Positions 8,554-19,574 are shown, counted from the first letter of the stretch. The stretch: DNA of 64,000 bases from Cardiobacterium valvarum (GCF_900460955.1 NZ_UFUW01000001.1:682001-746000), one strand, 5' to 3'. The notes: generated by a model not told the origin, from the letters alone. Numbers and translations are program-made.

Positions 8554-8824
8554 GCAGTTCTGCCATGAAGTCGTCGAAGCTGGCGTAGCGGGTTACCTTG
8601 CCATCGCGCGCATCCTGCACGGCTTGCATGGTGATGGGGTTTTTTTCGTACTCGGCGCTGTGGTCCTGGTCATCCAGCGCAAGCGGTACGTTGTCGGTTT
8701 CCGCAATTTGGGTTAGAAACAGGCGCACGGCCTGGGTCGGGGTCAGGCCAGAGCGCTCGATAACAGCAAAGGCGCGCTGCTTCAGGTCATCATCCAAGGG
8801 GATATGAAAGGTTGTGGTATTCAT
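8540..8824 (-). CDS. RelB/DinJ-family antitoxin
   Basis: I start at the ATG at 8824, preceded by GGAG, rather than the upstream ATG of the open frame. The 94-residue product has an N-terminal ribbon-helix-helix: a TFHIPLDDDLKQRAFAV strand-helix, then the GLTPTQAVRLFLTQI helix, as in DinJ. The C-terminal part is acidic and probably unfolded, as expected for the toxin-wrapping arm. It binds its own promoter and neutralises the YafQ-type toxin encoded next. A MITE sits just upstream and may contribute to its promoter. Confidence 0.85.
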   Translation of the reverse strand: MNTTTFHIPLDDDLKQRAFAVIERSGLTPTQAVRLFLTQIAETDNVPLALDDQDHSAEYEKNPITMQAVQDARDGKVTRYASFDDFMAELHEEH

Positions 8825-8857
8825 GATTGCTCCGTGGTGGTAGTGGGATGTCATGGC

Positions 8858-8961
8858 ATAGTCGTTTCAAATAGGGCTGAGACAAGGCAGCGAGCCGAAG
8901 ACAGTACAAATAGTACGACGAGGCGAGCCAACACCGTATCAGTTCTATTTGAAACGACTAT
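8858..8961. mobile_element. 104-bp MITE with perfect 17-bp terminal inverted repeats
   Basis: The left end ATAGTCGTTTCAAATAG is the exact reverse complement of the right end. The interior, gacagtacaaatagtacg then gaggcgagccaacacc, holds no gene. A second, incomplete relative starts at 56145. From memory, small neisserial inverted-repeat elements carry a very similar interior core. This looks like a non-autonomous element mobilised in trans. Confidence 0.8.
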
Positions 8962-8991
8962 AGGAGCGATGTAAGACGCAGACAAGCCTCT

Positions 8992-10458
8992 TTACAGCAA
9001 CGGGCTCACCAATCTTGCACAGCGTTCGATGAAGCGTTGCAGGCGGCGGCGCTGTTCCCATTTTTTCAGCTCGACCGCTTCGCTCTGTTCAAGGTAGCCG
9101 TCGAGCAGGGTGCGGATAGCGGCGACGGTGTCCGGGGTATAGACAGCGAGGCTGACTTCGAGGTTGAGGTAGAAGCTGCGCATGTCCATGTTGACCGTGC
9201 CGAAAAGGGCGAAGCGGTTATCGATGACCACGGCTTTGGTGTGCAACAGGCCCGCGTCGAAGGTTTTCAGGCACACGCCGGCATCCAGCAGTGGGCGGTA
9301 GTAGGCGCGGCTGGCGTAGCGCACCAGTCGTGAATCGACGCGGCGCGGCACGATCAGCGTGACTGCCACACCACGGCGGGCGGCGATAATCAGCGTGTTC
9401 AGCAGGGTTTCGTCCGGCACGAAATACGGCGTGCTGATGATGACGCTTTCCTGCGCGATGTTCAGCGCGTTGACCAGCACGTCGTACACCAGCGCGGTAT
9501 CGCCGCCCGGATGCGAGGGGATGACTTGCAGCAGTGCGCCGCCGGTTACGCGCGGCAGGGTCGCTCGGTCGGGCATTTCGTCGGCGTAGCGGTTCAGGTG
9601 TTCGAGGGTGACACTGAGGTTGTGTTCGTTCTCGACTGCCCAGTCGCCGTAGAACACTGCCGCCAGTTCCTGCGCTACTGTGCCTTCGCAGCGCATGACG
9701 GCATCGACCCATTCGCCCACGCCCGCGTCCTGCTTGAAAAGGCGCGGGTCAACGAGGTTGTAGCTGCCGGTGTAGGCGATGCGGTAGTCCACGACGAGGA
9801 TTTTGCGGTGGTTGCGCAAGTCGCCACGTACCCACGGCGCATGCCACAGGCTGAAAGGCAGGGCTTCGGTGAGTTCGACCCCGGCCGCACGCAATTTATC
9901 CGGCCAGGCCGAGCGCCAGAAGCCTTGACTGCCGAGTGCGTCGGCGAGCAGCTGGCAGCGCACCCCGCGCCCTGCCGCCCGCATCAGCGCTTCCAGCACG
10001 GCATCCACGCGGCCATTGCCTGCGACGATGTAAAACTCCAGCAGGCAGCAATGTTGCGCGGCGTCAATGTCGGCGGTGAAGGCTTGCAGGATGGCGTCGG
10101 TGTCGGCGAGCAGACGGGTATCGTTACCGCCGGTTGCGACGTAGCCCGCTTCCACCTGCACCAGGCGGGCAATCTGGCGGAAGCGCGTTTCGCACAGCGG
10201 CACGGCTTGCGGCGGCAGAAAACGGTCGGCAAAGGCGTCGTGAAAGGCGTGCAATTCCGCCTGCCGCTTGGCGCGCGCCCGCCCCAGTTTCGGCTCACCA
10301 ATCAACAGGTATAACAGAAGGCCGAAATAGGGGAAGGCAAAGAGCACCGCCAGCCACGCCAGCGCCGCGCTACTGGAACGGCGCGCGTAAATGACGCGCA
10401 GGGCGATGGAAACCGTCAGCATAAAGTGGCAGAGGAAAAAGAGTTCGAGCCAGTGCAT
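8992..10458 (-). CDS. cls: Cardiolipin synthase (phospholipase D superfamily)
   Basis: I chose the ATG at 10458, preceded by a GAGG, which gives 488 residues beginning directly with the hydrophobic leader. Two N-terminal membrane helices (about 3-22 and 30-52) anchor the protein in the inner membrane. Two PLD catalytic HxKxxxxD motifs follow: NHRKILVVD near residue 214 and LHTKAVVID near residue 405, each followed by a Gly-Ser/Thr and Asn-rich strand. It transfers a phosphatidyl group between phosphatidylglycerols, or a similar donor, to make cardiolipin. It is divergent from an EEP-fold gene, a neighbourhood resembling E. coli ybhP-clsB. Confidence 0.9.
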   Translation of the reverse strand: MHWLELFFLCHFMLTVSIALRVIYARRSSSAALAWLAVLFAFPYFGLLLYLLIGEPKLGRARAKRQAELHAFHDAFADRFLPPQAVPLCETRFRQIARLVQVEAGYVATGGNDTRLLADTDAILQAFTADIDAAQHCCLLEFYIVAGNGRVDAVLEALMRAAGRGVRCQLLADALGSQGFWRSAWPDKLRAAGVELTEALPFSLWHAPWVRGDLRNHRKILVVDYRIAYTGSYNLVDPRLFKQDAGVGEWVDAVMRCEGTVAQELAAVFYGDWAVENEHNLSVTLEHLNRYADEMPDRATLPRVTGGALLQVIPSHPGGDTALVYDVLVNALNIAQESVIISTPYFVPDETLLNTLIIAARRGVAVTLIVPRRVDSRLVRYASRAYYRPLLDAGVCLKTFDAGLLHTKAVVIDNRFALFGTVNMDMRSFYLNLEVSLAVYTPDTVAAIRTLLDGYLEQSEAVELKKWEQRRRLQRFIERCARLVSPLL

Positions 10459-10531
10459 ACGCGCCTCGCGGTGGAAAAGAGACGGCAAGTATAGCCGCTA
10501 TAATGGCCGCATCCCCCCAGTCTCACCGACT

Positions 10532-11248
10532 ATGCGCATTCTCAGCTACAACATCCAGGCCGCCATCAACGCCCGCAGCTACCTTAGCTACACCTACCAA
10601 TGGCACCGCCAGTTCCTGCCCGGCCCGGCCAAGCGCAAAACCCTAGCCCGCATCGCCGCCTACATCCGCGATTTCGACCTCGTCTGCCTGCAAGAAATCG
10701 ACCTCGGCGGCCTGCGCAACGGCTTCAAGAACCACGTCGAACAGCTGCGCGAGCTGACCGGCTTCCACTACCACCTCGCGCAAGTGAACCGCCGCCTCGG
10801 CAAACTCTCGTTGCATGGCAACCTGATTCTCAGCAAGCGACCGCTACGCGAAGTGCTGAATGTGCCGCTGCCCTCGCGCATCCCAGGACGCGGTGTGCTG
10901 GCGGCGGCGGTCGCCTGCAACGACGGCGAACTCGTCGTTGCCAACGTCCACCTCAGCCTCGGCGCACTCGACCAGCACAAACAACTGCGCTTTATCAGGA
11001 ACCGCCTCAGCGCCTATCCGGACGTGCTGATCACGGGGGATTTCAACTGCACCCCGGATGCGCCGCAACTGCAAATCCTTACCCGCCACGGCTACCGCCG
11101 TCTCGGTGATGACGCCCCGACCTTCCCCAGCTGGAAACCGCACAAAGCGCTGGATCACGCCCTGCTCAAAGGCGCCTTTGCCGGCGACTGCCAGGTCAGC
11201 CATCATGCAGACAGCGACCATCTGCCGCTTTTGGTGGAAGTGGAATAG
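10532..11248 (+). CDS. Endonuclease/exonuclease/phosphatase (EEP) family protein, YbhP-like
   Basis: The start at 10532 gives 238 residues beginning MRILSYNIQ, the canonical first strand of the EEP fold with the metal-ligand Asn. Other active-site landmarks are LQEI (metal Glu), NVHLS, TGDFNC (catalytic Asp and Asn) and a final SDHLPL His. There is no signal peptide. Such proteins cleave phosphodiesters in nucleic acids, inositol phosphates or lipids. Adjacency to cardiolipin synthase resembles the ybhP-clsB pairing of E. coli and suggests a link to phospholipids, which remains inference. Confidence 0.82.
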   Translation: MRILSYNIQAAINARSYLSYTYQWHRQFLPGPAKRKTLARIAAYIRDFDLVCLQEIDLGGLRNGFKNHVEQLRELTGFHYHLAQVNRRLGKLSLHGNLILSKRPLREVLNVPLPSRIPGRGVLAAAVACNDGELVVANVHLSLGALDQHKQLRFIRNRLSAYPDVLITGDFNCTPDAPQLQILTRHGYRRLGDDAPTFPSWKPHKALDHALLKGAFAGDCQVSHHADSDHLPLLVEVE

Positions 11249-11265
11249 GGCATTGCCAGCGACTG

Positions 11266-11308
11266 CGCCAAGCGGCGTCAATACTGGACCCGTCAAGCGG
11301 GGTAATAC
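11266..11308. repeat. Dispersed CAAGCGGCGT repeat, two units
   Basis: gccaagcggcgtcaatac and gtcaagcggggtaatacc lie in tandem in the 66-base gap between two convergent genes. They are relatives, in opposite orientation, of the repeat at 4411-4474. Confidence 0.45.
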
Positions 11309-11314
11309 CTTGGT

Positions 11315-12178
11315 TCAGCGGTAATCCACGCGCAGCGGGCGATGATCGGAATATTGCCACGGCAGCGGTGTGGTATCGGCAGTCAGGTTTTTCACCAGGG
11401 CATGATCCAGGTTGAGAAAGAGCGGGCGCCAGGTCGGGGTGAGATAACGGGTGGTCGCCGTGGCGCCGCTCGTATGCAGGAAATCGCGGTAATGTGGGGA
11501 ATAGGGGCTGCTGTTGAGGTCGCCGACTGCCAAGGCGCGCGGTTCGGCGGCGATACGTGCAGCGGTGTCATGCAGGTAGGCGATGCGGGCTGCGGCGAGG
11601 GCACTGCTGATGGGCGGCGGCGGATGCAGGGCGTAGAGGGCGGTGCCGTCGGTAGTTGTGGCGCGGATGTAGGGGAAATTGCCGCTGTAGGCGATGTCGC
11701 AGCGGGCAAGCGGCACGGCGCTCCACAGGGCAAGGGCAAACGGGCTGGTTTCCTGATGTTGGCAGCCGTGCGGATAGTGTGCGCGCAGGCGTTGCCAGCC
11801 GGGATTATCCAGATTGATTTCCGCCAAGGCGAGGATGTCGGCCTTTTCTGCCAGCAGGGCAGTGCTTTCACCGGCAGCATCGGGGTTGTTGAGGTGGACG
11901 TTGTACCAGATGAGGCGTTCTCCCGCTTGGGGCGCGTTTGCCAGGGAAAGAGGATGCAGCAGCCACAGGATAGAGGCGAGAGTAGCGACAGCCCAAAAGC
12001 CGCCCCAATGCTTGCCGCGCGGCAGGCAGGCGGCGAGGAGGAAGACGGCGGCGTAATAGGGCAGGAAATGGCTGAATAGTTCGGCGAACCAGTACAGGCG
12101 GCCGAGTTGGCCACAGATGAGCGCGGCGAGACTGAGCAGGGCGAAGATGTGCAGGGTGCGGGTCATCAGCGTTTTCAT
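11315..12178 (-). CDS. Membrane-anchored EEP-family phosphodiesterase-like protein
   Basis: The start is taken at 12178, giving 287 residues and beginning with a charged-then-hydrophobic leader. The first 85 residues hold about three membrane helices. The soluble remainder is an EEP domain: WYNVHL, LAEINLD (metal Glu), ALHPPPP, VGDLNSSPYS (Asp/Asn) and the final SDHRPL. This matches the YafD-like group of membrane-tethered EEP proteins, whose domain probably faces the periplasm. It is convergent with the YbhP-like gene, so two EEP proteins of different topology sit back to back. Substrate unknown. Confidence 0.8.
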   Translation of the reverse strand: MKTLMTRTLHIFALLSLAALICGQLGRLYWFAELFSHFLPYYAAVFLLAACLPRGKHWGGFWAVATLASILWLLHPLSLANAPQAGERLIWYNVHLNNPDAAGESTALLAEKADILALAEINLDNPGWQRLRAHYPHGCQHQETSPFALALWSAVPLARCDIAYSGNFPYIRATTTDGTALYALHPPPPISSALAAARIAYLHDTAARIAAEPRALAVGDLNSSPYSPHYRDFLHTSGATATTRYLTPTWRPLFLNLDHALVKNLTADTTPLPWQYSDHRPLRVDYR

Positions 12179-12195
12179 GGCGGTTATGCGATATG

Positions 12196-12222
12196 AAAAA
12201 AAACCGCCTGACGGCGGTTTTT
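12196..12222. terminator. Rho-independent terminator after gatA
   Basis: The stem accgcc/ggcggt has a tgac loop and an A run that becomes a U run on minus-strand transcripts. It lies 5 bases beyond the gatA stop, separating gatA from the EEP gene downstream. Confidence 0.8.
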
Positions 12223-12227
12223 GGGGT

Positions 12228-13682
12228 TTAACGGTAAGCGGCGGGGATTTGCCGGTGATGGTCAGTCTGCTGCTGGTACTGGTGTACGCAGTTGAGCAGG
12301 CGCGGTTCGGCAAAGTGTGGGCCGATGAGCTGGCAGCCGACCGGCAGGCCGTCAATGTTACCCGCCGGATGGCTGATGGCGGGGAGTCCTGCAAGGTTAA
12401 CCGGCACGGTGTAGAGATCACCAAGGTACATCGCTACCGGGTCGTTCAACTGGCTGCCGAGTTTGAAGGCAGGGTACGGCGTGGTCGGGGTGAGGATGAT
12501 GTCCACCTCGGCAAAAGCGGCTTTGAAGCCGTTCAGGATGGCATGACGGGCACGGCGCGCCTGCTCGTAGTAAGCGTCGTAGTAACCAGCAGAGAGGGCA
12601 TAGGTGCCGATGAGGATGCGGCGTTGTACTTCGGCGCCGAAGCCTTCGCTGCGGCTGCGGCGGTACATGTCTTGCAGGTCTGCGGGGTCGGCGCAGCGGT
12701 GACCGTAGCGCACGCCGTCATAGCGCGAGAGGTTCGATGAGGCTTCGGCGCAGGCGATGATGTAGTAGCTGGCGATGGCGGCGTCGCTGTTTGCGAGGCC
12801 AATGTCCACCAAGGTCGCGCCGAGGGTTTCGTAGGTTTTGGCGGCGGCGTGGATGATGTCGGCCATTGGCGCGTTGAGCTCGCGGTAGTAGGCGCGCGGC
12901 AGGCCGATGCGGATGCCGGTGAGCGGGCGGTCAAGTTCCTGGTCGAAAATGGTACGAGTCTGCGGGCTGGAGGTGGAATCGCGCGCATCGTGCCCGGCCA
13001 TGCCGTTCAGGACGAGGGCGAGGTCATCGGCACTCGCGGCGAAGGCACCTGCCTGGTCAAGGCTGGAGGCGTAGGCAATCATGCCCCAGCGTGACAGGGT
13101 GCCGTAGGTTGGCTTGATGCCGGTAATGCCACACCAGGCGGCAGGTTGGCGGATGGAACCGCCGGTGTCGCTGCCGGTGGCATAGGGCACGAGGCGGGCT
13201 GCGACGGCAGCGGCGGATGCGCCGGATGAGCCGCCGGGGACATATTCGTGCTGCCACGGGTTTTTCACGGCACCGAAGGCGCTGTGCTCGTTGGACGAGC
13301 CCATGGCAAATTCGTCCATCGAGAGTTTGCCGGTCATGACGGCGCCTGCGTTGGCAAGGTTTTCGACGATGCCGGCGTCGTAGGACGGGATGAAGTTGGC
13401 GAGCATTTTGCTGCCGGCGGTGGTACGGATGCCGTTGGTGCAGAAGATGTCTTTGTGCGCCATCGGGATGCCGTCCAGCGGACCGAGGGTTTCGCCTTTG
13501 GCGCGGCGGACGTCGCTGGCGTCCGCTGCGGCGCGGGCGTGGGCAAAGGTCGGGGTGAGGTAGGCGTTGAGCGTTGGGTTGTGTTGTTCGATGCGCGCGA
13601 TGTGGTAGTCGCAGAGTTCACGCGCGCTGATGTCGCGGGCGGCGAGTTTGGCGGCGAGTTGGCGTAGGCTGAGGGTGTGCAT
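12228..13682 (-). CDS. gatA: Asp-tRNA(Asn)/Glu-tRNA(Gln) amidotransferase subunit A
   Basis: The 484-residue protein is a full-length amidase-signature enzyme. The Ser-cisSer-Lys triad is visible: Lys77 in AHKDIF, Ser152 in PGGSSGAS and the nucleophile Ser176 in SDTGGSIR. GatA releases ammonia from glutamine and channels it to GatB, which amidates mischarged Glu-tRNA(Gln) or Asp-tRNA(Asn). It follows gatC by 3 bases and ends at a terminator. gatB, often the third gene of this operon, is not in the window and must lie elsewhere if the complex is functional. Confidence 0.95.
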   Translation of the reverse strand: MHTLSLRQLAAKLAARDISARELCDYHIARIEQHNPTLNAYLTPTFAHARAAADASDVRRAKGETLGPLDGIPMAHKDIFCTNGIRTTAGSKMLANFIPSYDAGIVENLANAGAVMTGKLSMDEFAMGSSNEHSAFGAVKNPWQHEYVPGGSSGASAAAVAARLVPYATGSDTGGSIRQPAAWCGITGIKPTYGTLSRWGMIAYASSLDQAGAFAASADDLALVLNGMAGHDARDSTSSPQTRTIFDQELDRPLTGIRIGLPRAYYRELNAPMADIIHAAAKTYETLGATLVDIGLANSDAAIASYYIIACAEASSNLSRYDGVRYGHRCADPADLQDMYRRSRSEGFGAEVQRRILIGTYALSAGYYDAYYEQARRARHAILNGFKAAFAEVDIILTPTTPYPAFKLGSQLNDPVAMYLGDLYTVPVNLAGLPAISHPAGNIDGLPVGCQLIGPHFAEPRLLNCVHQYQQQTDHHRQIPAAYR

Positions 13683-13685
13683 GGG

Positions 13686-15129
<1,444 letters not shown>

Positions 15130-15136
15130 TTGCACG

Positions 15137-16099
15137 ATGTGGTTTGATTTTTCGCCGGATGCGCCACAGGAATTGCGGCTGCGTCCTGTGTTTGGGGCGC
15201 TGTTTGTTGCGGCCTTTTTGCTGGTGCTCACGCAGCGCGGCTGGCTGACGTATCCCTACGCCTGGTTGCATGACGGGGTTTATGCGCCGGTGCGCACGGT
15301 GCTGCACGCGCCAATGCGCTGGTCGCAGGCCGGTTGGCAGAAACTGGCGGCGCATCAGGATGAACACGCGTTGTTGTTGCAGGTGCAGCAGGAAAATCAG
15401 GAGTTGCGTGCGCAGGTGCAGCTGCTGGGACATTTTCAGGCAGAAAACCGCCGCTTGCGGATGTTGATGGATTCGCTGCTGGATGTGACGGATCCGGTGC
15501 TGATTGCCGAGTTGAGCGATACGTCCATTGACGGCTATCGTGAACTGGTTACGCTGAACAAGGGTATGCGGGATGGCGTGTATGTGAATCAGGCAGTAAT
15601 TGATCCGTATGGTCTGGTCGGGCAGGTGGTCGAGGTATTCGCGCATGAGTCGCGGGTGATGTTGATAACCGATACCCGCAGCCGGGTGCCGGTGTATGTG
15701 GCGCGCACACAGCAGCGCACACTGGTTTTCGGCAGTACCGGTTATGGTTCGCTGGAAATGCCCGCCCTGCGCGCCGACAGTGATATTCAGGTCGGTGACC
15801 GCCTGGTCAGTTCAGGCTTGGGCGGGATTTATCCGCGTGGTTATCCGGTCGCTGAGGTGACAGCGGTTGAGCGAGACAGCCGTGCGTCATCCATAACGGT
15901 GCGCCTGCGGCCGCTGGCGCATTTGCAGTCCATGCTGGAAGTGCTGCTGCTTGACCAGCGGCATATTGCCTATCAGCCGCAGGTGGTGGTGCCAGTCGGG
16001 CCGCCGCTGCCAGACGTGTCGGCGGCAAAGGGAGACGCTGGCGAAAGTGACAAGAACGGGGTCGTGCCCGAAGGGGGAGCTCATGCGGATGCGCAGTAG
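15137..16099 (+). CDS. mreC: Rod shape-determining protein MreC
   Basis: This 320-residue bitopic protein has one membrane helix at about 18-36, then a coiled coil (about 75-115, heptads rich in Gln, Glu and Leu), then the beta-barrel MreC core with the ELVTLNKGMRDGVY and GLVGQVVEV segments. The periplasmic domain contacts PBP2 and activates the elongasome. The C-terminal 40 residues are low-complexity. It starts 7 bases after mreB and runs into the mreD start. Confidence 0.93.
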   Translation: MWFDFSPDAPQELRLRPVFGALFVAAFLLVLTQRGWLTYPYAWLHDGVYAPVRTVLHAPMRWSQAGWQKLAAHQDEHALLLQVQQENQELRAQVQLLGHFQAENRRLRMLMDSLLDVTDPVLIAELSDTSIDGYRELVTLNKGMRDGVYVNQAVIDPYGLVGQVVEVFAHESRVMLITDTRSRVPVYVARTQQRTLVFGSTGYGSLEMPALRADSDIQVGDRLVSSGLGGIYPRGYPVAEVTAVERDSRASSITVRLRPLAHLQSMLEVLLLDQRHIAYQPQVVVPVGPPLPDVSAAKGDAGESDKNGVVPEGGAHADAQ

Positions 16100-16568
16100 T
16101 TATCCGGTCGGCCTGCTCTTTTTGCTGCTATGGGTGCTGATGGTGGGTACGGATTTTTATGCATCGTGGTTCGTTTTGCCGGATGTGGTGATTGTGGCCG
16201 CCCTGTATTTCTTTTTGTTTGTGCCACAATTGCCGCTGTGGCGCTGGTTGTTGCCGGTCAGCCTGTTGATGGACGTGGCTTCCGCCGCGCCATTTGGCTT
16301 TCATGCCCTTTTTTATGCACTGGCGGCGCTGATGTCGCTGCCGTTCCCCGGGGTATGGCGTATGGCGGCGCCAGCGGTAAGTGTGCTGGTACTGTGTCTG
16401 CTTGCATTTGCCTTGCAGGTGCTGCGCTGCCTCCTGCTTTTTGCCTGGCAGGGGGTGCCAGCACCGCCCGGCTGGTTGTGGGGCGGGGTGTTGGCACTGC
16501 TCTGCCTGCCGTTTCTTCGTTACCTGGCTGACCGCACGGCGTGCCGTGTCCTGGGGGATTTTTCATGA
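16083..16568 (+). CDS. mreD: Rod shape-determining protein MreD
   Basis: The start at 16083 follows a GGGGGAG and gives a 161-residue protein that is almost entirely hydrophobic, with about five membrane helices, the normal MreD size. It overlaps the mreC end by 17 bases and the mrdA start by 4. MreD is the inner-membrane partner of MreC and modulates PBP2 activation. Sequence identity in this family is low, so the call rests on topology, size and position between mreC and mrdA. Confidence 0.88.
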   Translation: MRMRSSYPVGLLFLLLWVLMVGTDFYASWFVLPDVVIVAALYFFLFVPQLPLWRWLLPVSLLMDVASAAPFGFHALFYALAALMSLPFPGVWRMAAPAVSVLVLCLLAFALQVLRCLLLFAWQGVPAPPGWLWGGVLALLCLPFLRYLADRTACRVLGDFS

Positions 16569-18451
16569 AGCGCTGGCGTGCCGACCCGCTGAGCAGCAAT
16601 GAGCAGGGCGATGAGGAAGCGCGCCTGCAACAGTCTTTTTCCCGCCGTATCGTCCTCTCTGCCATGCTGGTGTTTGCCGGTTTTCTCGGCCTGTTTGCCC
16701 GCATGGGGTATTTGCAGGTGCTGCGTTATGATTATTTCCGCACCCGTTCGCAGAGTAACCGGATGCGTCTTAAGGCGATTGTGCCGGAACGTGGCACGAT
16801 TTATGACTGCAAGGGGCGGGCGCTGACCGAGAATATTCTGCGCTACCGCGTCATCATCAGTCCGTCACAAACGGTGAATGTACGCGAGACAGTGGATGCG
16901 GTGGATGAAATCCTGCCGCTCTTGCCGGAAGAACGTGAGCGTTTTTTCCGCCTGTACAAGCAGACGCGCCGTTATGAAGCGGCGGTGTTGAAGGCATCTA
17001 TCAGCGAGCAGGATTATTACCGTCTGGCGGTGCAGTTGTACCGCCTGCCGGGGGTGTCGGTCGAGGAATACTACGAACGTTACTATCCCTATGGCGAACT
17101 CGCCTCGCATGTGATTGGCTACACCAACCGCATCAGCGAGGAAGATCTGGAAACGCTCAATCCTGATGATTATCGCGGCCTGCAATATATCGGCCGTTCC
17201 GGTATTGAGCAGCAGTATGAAGACCGCTTGCGGGGACGCCCCGGCTATCAGCAGGTTGAGACAGACGCCAACGGTAATATCGTCCGCCTGATGCACGAGC
17301 AGCCTGCCGTGCGCGGGCAGGATATTTACCTCAGCCTTGACATTGAATTGCAGGCGTTTATTTACCGTATCCTTGGCGATTATCGCGGCTCGTCAGTGTT
17401 GATCGACCCGCAGAGCGGCGAGGTGCTGGCGATGGTAAGCAAGCCCGGCTTTGATGCCAACCTGTTCGCGCGAGGCATCACGCAGCGGCAGTACAAACGC
17501 CTGCTGGAAGACCCGCATGGGCCGATGTATGACCGCGCCCTGAAGGGCCGTTATCCGCCAGGCTCGGTTATCAAGCCGTTCATGAGCCTCGCCGGCTATC
17601 ACTATGGCGTATTTACCCCCTATACCCGTGTCAGTTGCCCTGGTTATTTTCGCGTACCCGGCGCGGCGCGGCGTTTCCACTGCTGGAACCGGCGCGGGCA
17701 CGGCTCGGTCAATGCTGACCGCGCTATGGCGCAATCCTGCGACGTGTATTACTACACCCTCGGCTACCAGCTCGGCATTGACCGTATCGCCGAGTTTGCC
17801 AGCCATTTCCGCCTCGGTATCCCCACCGGTATTGACATGCCGGATGAAGGTAGCGGCATTGTGCCAACGCGCGAATGGAAGCAAAAGCGCTTCAAGGTGC
17901 CGTGGTTTATTGGTGACACGATCAATTGCAGCATTGGGCAGGGTTTTTTCACCACCACGCCGCTGCAACTCGCTTACATGGCCGCGCTGATTGCCCGCGA
18001 CGGCAGCGAATTTACGCCGCGTCTGCTGCAGCGCTACTATGATCCGGAAACGGCGGCTTTTACTGCCATCAAAGCCCCGCCGGATACAGGGAAAGTGGCC
18101 GTTTATGAATCCGGCATCTGGAATACGGTGCGCCAGGACATGGTCAACGTCATCCACAGCGCCTATGGTACCGCGCGCAATATTTCGCGCGGGCTGACCT
18201 ACCGCATGGCGGGCAAATCGGGCACAGTGCAGGTGGTGTCGTTCAAAACCGAGCGGCGGGTACACGCACACGAGCTCGGTGCGGAGGAGCAGGACAACGC
18301 CATGTTCATCGCCTTTGCTCCCGCCGACAAACCGCGCGTCGCTATCAGCATGGTCGTAGAGCGCGGTGGCGGCGGCAGCTCCACTGCCGCACCGCTGGTG
18401 CGGCAAATCACCGATTACTACCTCAGGGGGCAGAACGATGCTGATGCATGA
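16565..18451 (+). CDS. mrdA: Penicillin-binding protein 2 (elongasome transpeptidase)
   Basis: I start at 16565, after GGGGGA, giving 628 residues. A single membrane helix (about 30-50) is followed by the PBP dimerisation domain with the RG(T)IYD motif and then the transpeptidase. Its active-site motifs are SVIK (nucleophile Ser near 334), the SCD/SxN-type motif in AQSCDVYYY and KSGT near 548. It cross-links peptidoglycan during rod elongation together with RodA. It overlaps mreD and mrdB on both sides, so translation is coupled. Confidence 0.96.
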   Translation: MKRWRADPLSSNEQGDEEARLQQSFSRRIVLSAMLVFAGFLGLFARMGYLQVLRYDYFRTRSQSNRMRLKAIVPERGTIYDCKGRALTENILRYRVIISPSQTVNVRETVDAVDEILPLLPEERERFFRLYKQTRRYEAAVLKASISEQDYYRLAVQLYRLPGVSVEEYYERYYPYGELASHVIGYTNRISEEDLETLNPDDYRGLQYIGRSGIEQQYEDRLRGRPGYQQVETDANGNIVRLMHEQPAVRGQDIYLSLDIELQAFIYRILGDYRGSSVLIDPQSGEVLAMVSKPGFDANLFARGITQRQYKRLLEDPHGPMYDRALKGRYPPGSVIKPFMSLAGYHYGVFTPYTRVSCPGYFRVPGAARRFHCWNRRGHGSVNADRAMAQSCDVYYYTLGYQLGIDRIAEFASHFRLGIPTGIDMPDEGSGIVPTREWKQKRFKVPWFIGDTINCSIGQGFFTTTPLQLAYMAALIARDGSEFTPRLLQRYYDPETAAFTAIKAPPDTGKVAVYESGIWNTVRQDMVNVIHSAYGTARNISRGLTYRMAGKSGTVQVVSFKTERRVHAHELGAEEQDNAMFIAFAPADKPRVAISMVVERGGGGSSTAAPLVRQITDYYLRGQNDADA

Positions 18452-19574
18452 CGTGCGCAAGAAAAGCGTCCGGCAACTGGTCGGCGAATGGCTGCGCCGC
18501 ATTGATATCCCGATGTTGTTCGGCTTGCTGGTGCTGATGGGGGCGAGCCTGCTGATTCTGCGCAGTGCGGGCAGCGGCGATGAAGACATCATGATGCGGC
18601 AAACCCTGCGCTTCGCCGCCGCTATCGGCGTCTTGCTGGCCATTATCGCCGTGCCGCCGCGTTACATCCGCCGCCTCACCGCCCCCGCTTATTGGTTGAC
18701 CCTGGTATTGCTGTTGCTGGTGTTGATCATCGGTACCCGCAGTAACGGCGCGCAGCGCTGGCTCAACATCGGCATCGCCCGTATCCAACCGTCCGAACTT
18801 GCCAAGCTGACCATTCCGCTGATGGTCGCCTGGCTCGTCACCATCCGCGCCGCCATTCCCGGCATTGGCAGCGTTATCCTTGCCATCCTCGTCATCGCAG
18901 TACCGGTCATCCTGATCTTTATAGAACCCGACCTTGGTACCGCGCTGCTGGTCAGCGCTTCCGGCTTCATTACCCTTTTCCTCGCCGGACTACCCTGCTG
19001 GATCATCGCCCTTAGCGGGGTGCTGGCCGCTATCGGCCTGCCACTCTTCTGGATGTTCGGCATCAAAGAATACCAGCGTGACCGCGTCCTTACCCTCTTC
19101 AATCCCGAAGCTGACCCCTTCGGCAACGGCTATCACATCATCCAGTCGAAAATCGCCATTGGCTCCGGCGGGTTGTCCGGCAAAGGCTACATGCAGGGTA
19201 CCCAATCCCAACTCGAATTCCTGCCTGAATCCAGCACCGACTTCATTTTCGCCGTCATCGCCGAAGAAACCGGCCTCATCGGTGTCGGCCTGCTGCTGCT
19301 TTGCTACGGACTGATTATTGCGCGTGGCCTCTACCTTGCCCTGCACCTCACTGACCGCTTTGCCCGCATTATGGTAGCCAGCATCCTTCTGACCTTATTT
19401 ATTAACGTCTTTGTCAACATCGGCATGGTCAGCGGTATCCTGCCGGTGGTCGGCCTGCCGCTGGCGATGATCAGTTACGGGGGCAGCTCCATCCTGTCGT
19501 TGATGGCAGGTTTTGCCCTGGCAATGAATCTCGCTGGCGGTTTCCGCGAAAAAAAAGATGAGGAACACCTATGA
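18438..19574 (+). CDS. mrdB: Peptidoglycan glycosyltransferase RodA (SEDS family)
   Basis: The start at 18438, behind CAGGGGG, gives 378 residues with about ten membrane helices. SEDS landmarks are GAQRWLNIG near residue 108, the FIEPDLGTALL segment with the catalytic-region Asp, and the C-terminal GLPLAMISYGGSS signature. RodA polymerises glycan strands and works with PBP2. It starts 14 bases inside mrdA and its stop overlaps the mltB start. Confidence 0.96.
   Translation: MLMHDVRKKSVRQLVGEWLRRIDIPMLFGLLVLMGASLLILRSAGSGDEDIMMRQTLRFAAAIGVLLAIIAVPPRYIRRLTAPAYWLTLVLLLLVLIIGTRSNGAQRWLNIGIARIQPSELAKLTIPLMVAWLVTIRAAIPGIGSVILAILVIAVPVILIFIEPDLGTALLVSASGFITLFLAGLPCWIIALSGVLAAIGLPLFWMFGIKEYQRDRVLTLFNPEADPFGNGYHIIQSKIAIGSGGLSGKGYMQGTQSQLEFLPESSTDFIFAVIAEETGLIGVGLLLLCYGLIIARGLYLALHLTDRFARIMVASILLTLFINVFVNIGMVSGILPVVGLPLAMISYGGSSILSLMAGFALAMNLAGGFREKKDEEHL

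Noticed and set aside
10532-12178. Composite phospholipid locus (Cls plus two EEP proteins)
   Set aside because: Only the first EEP gene has the E. coli-like pairing with Cls. The second is convergent and separated by repeats, so I do not claim a joint system.
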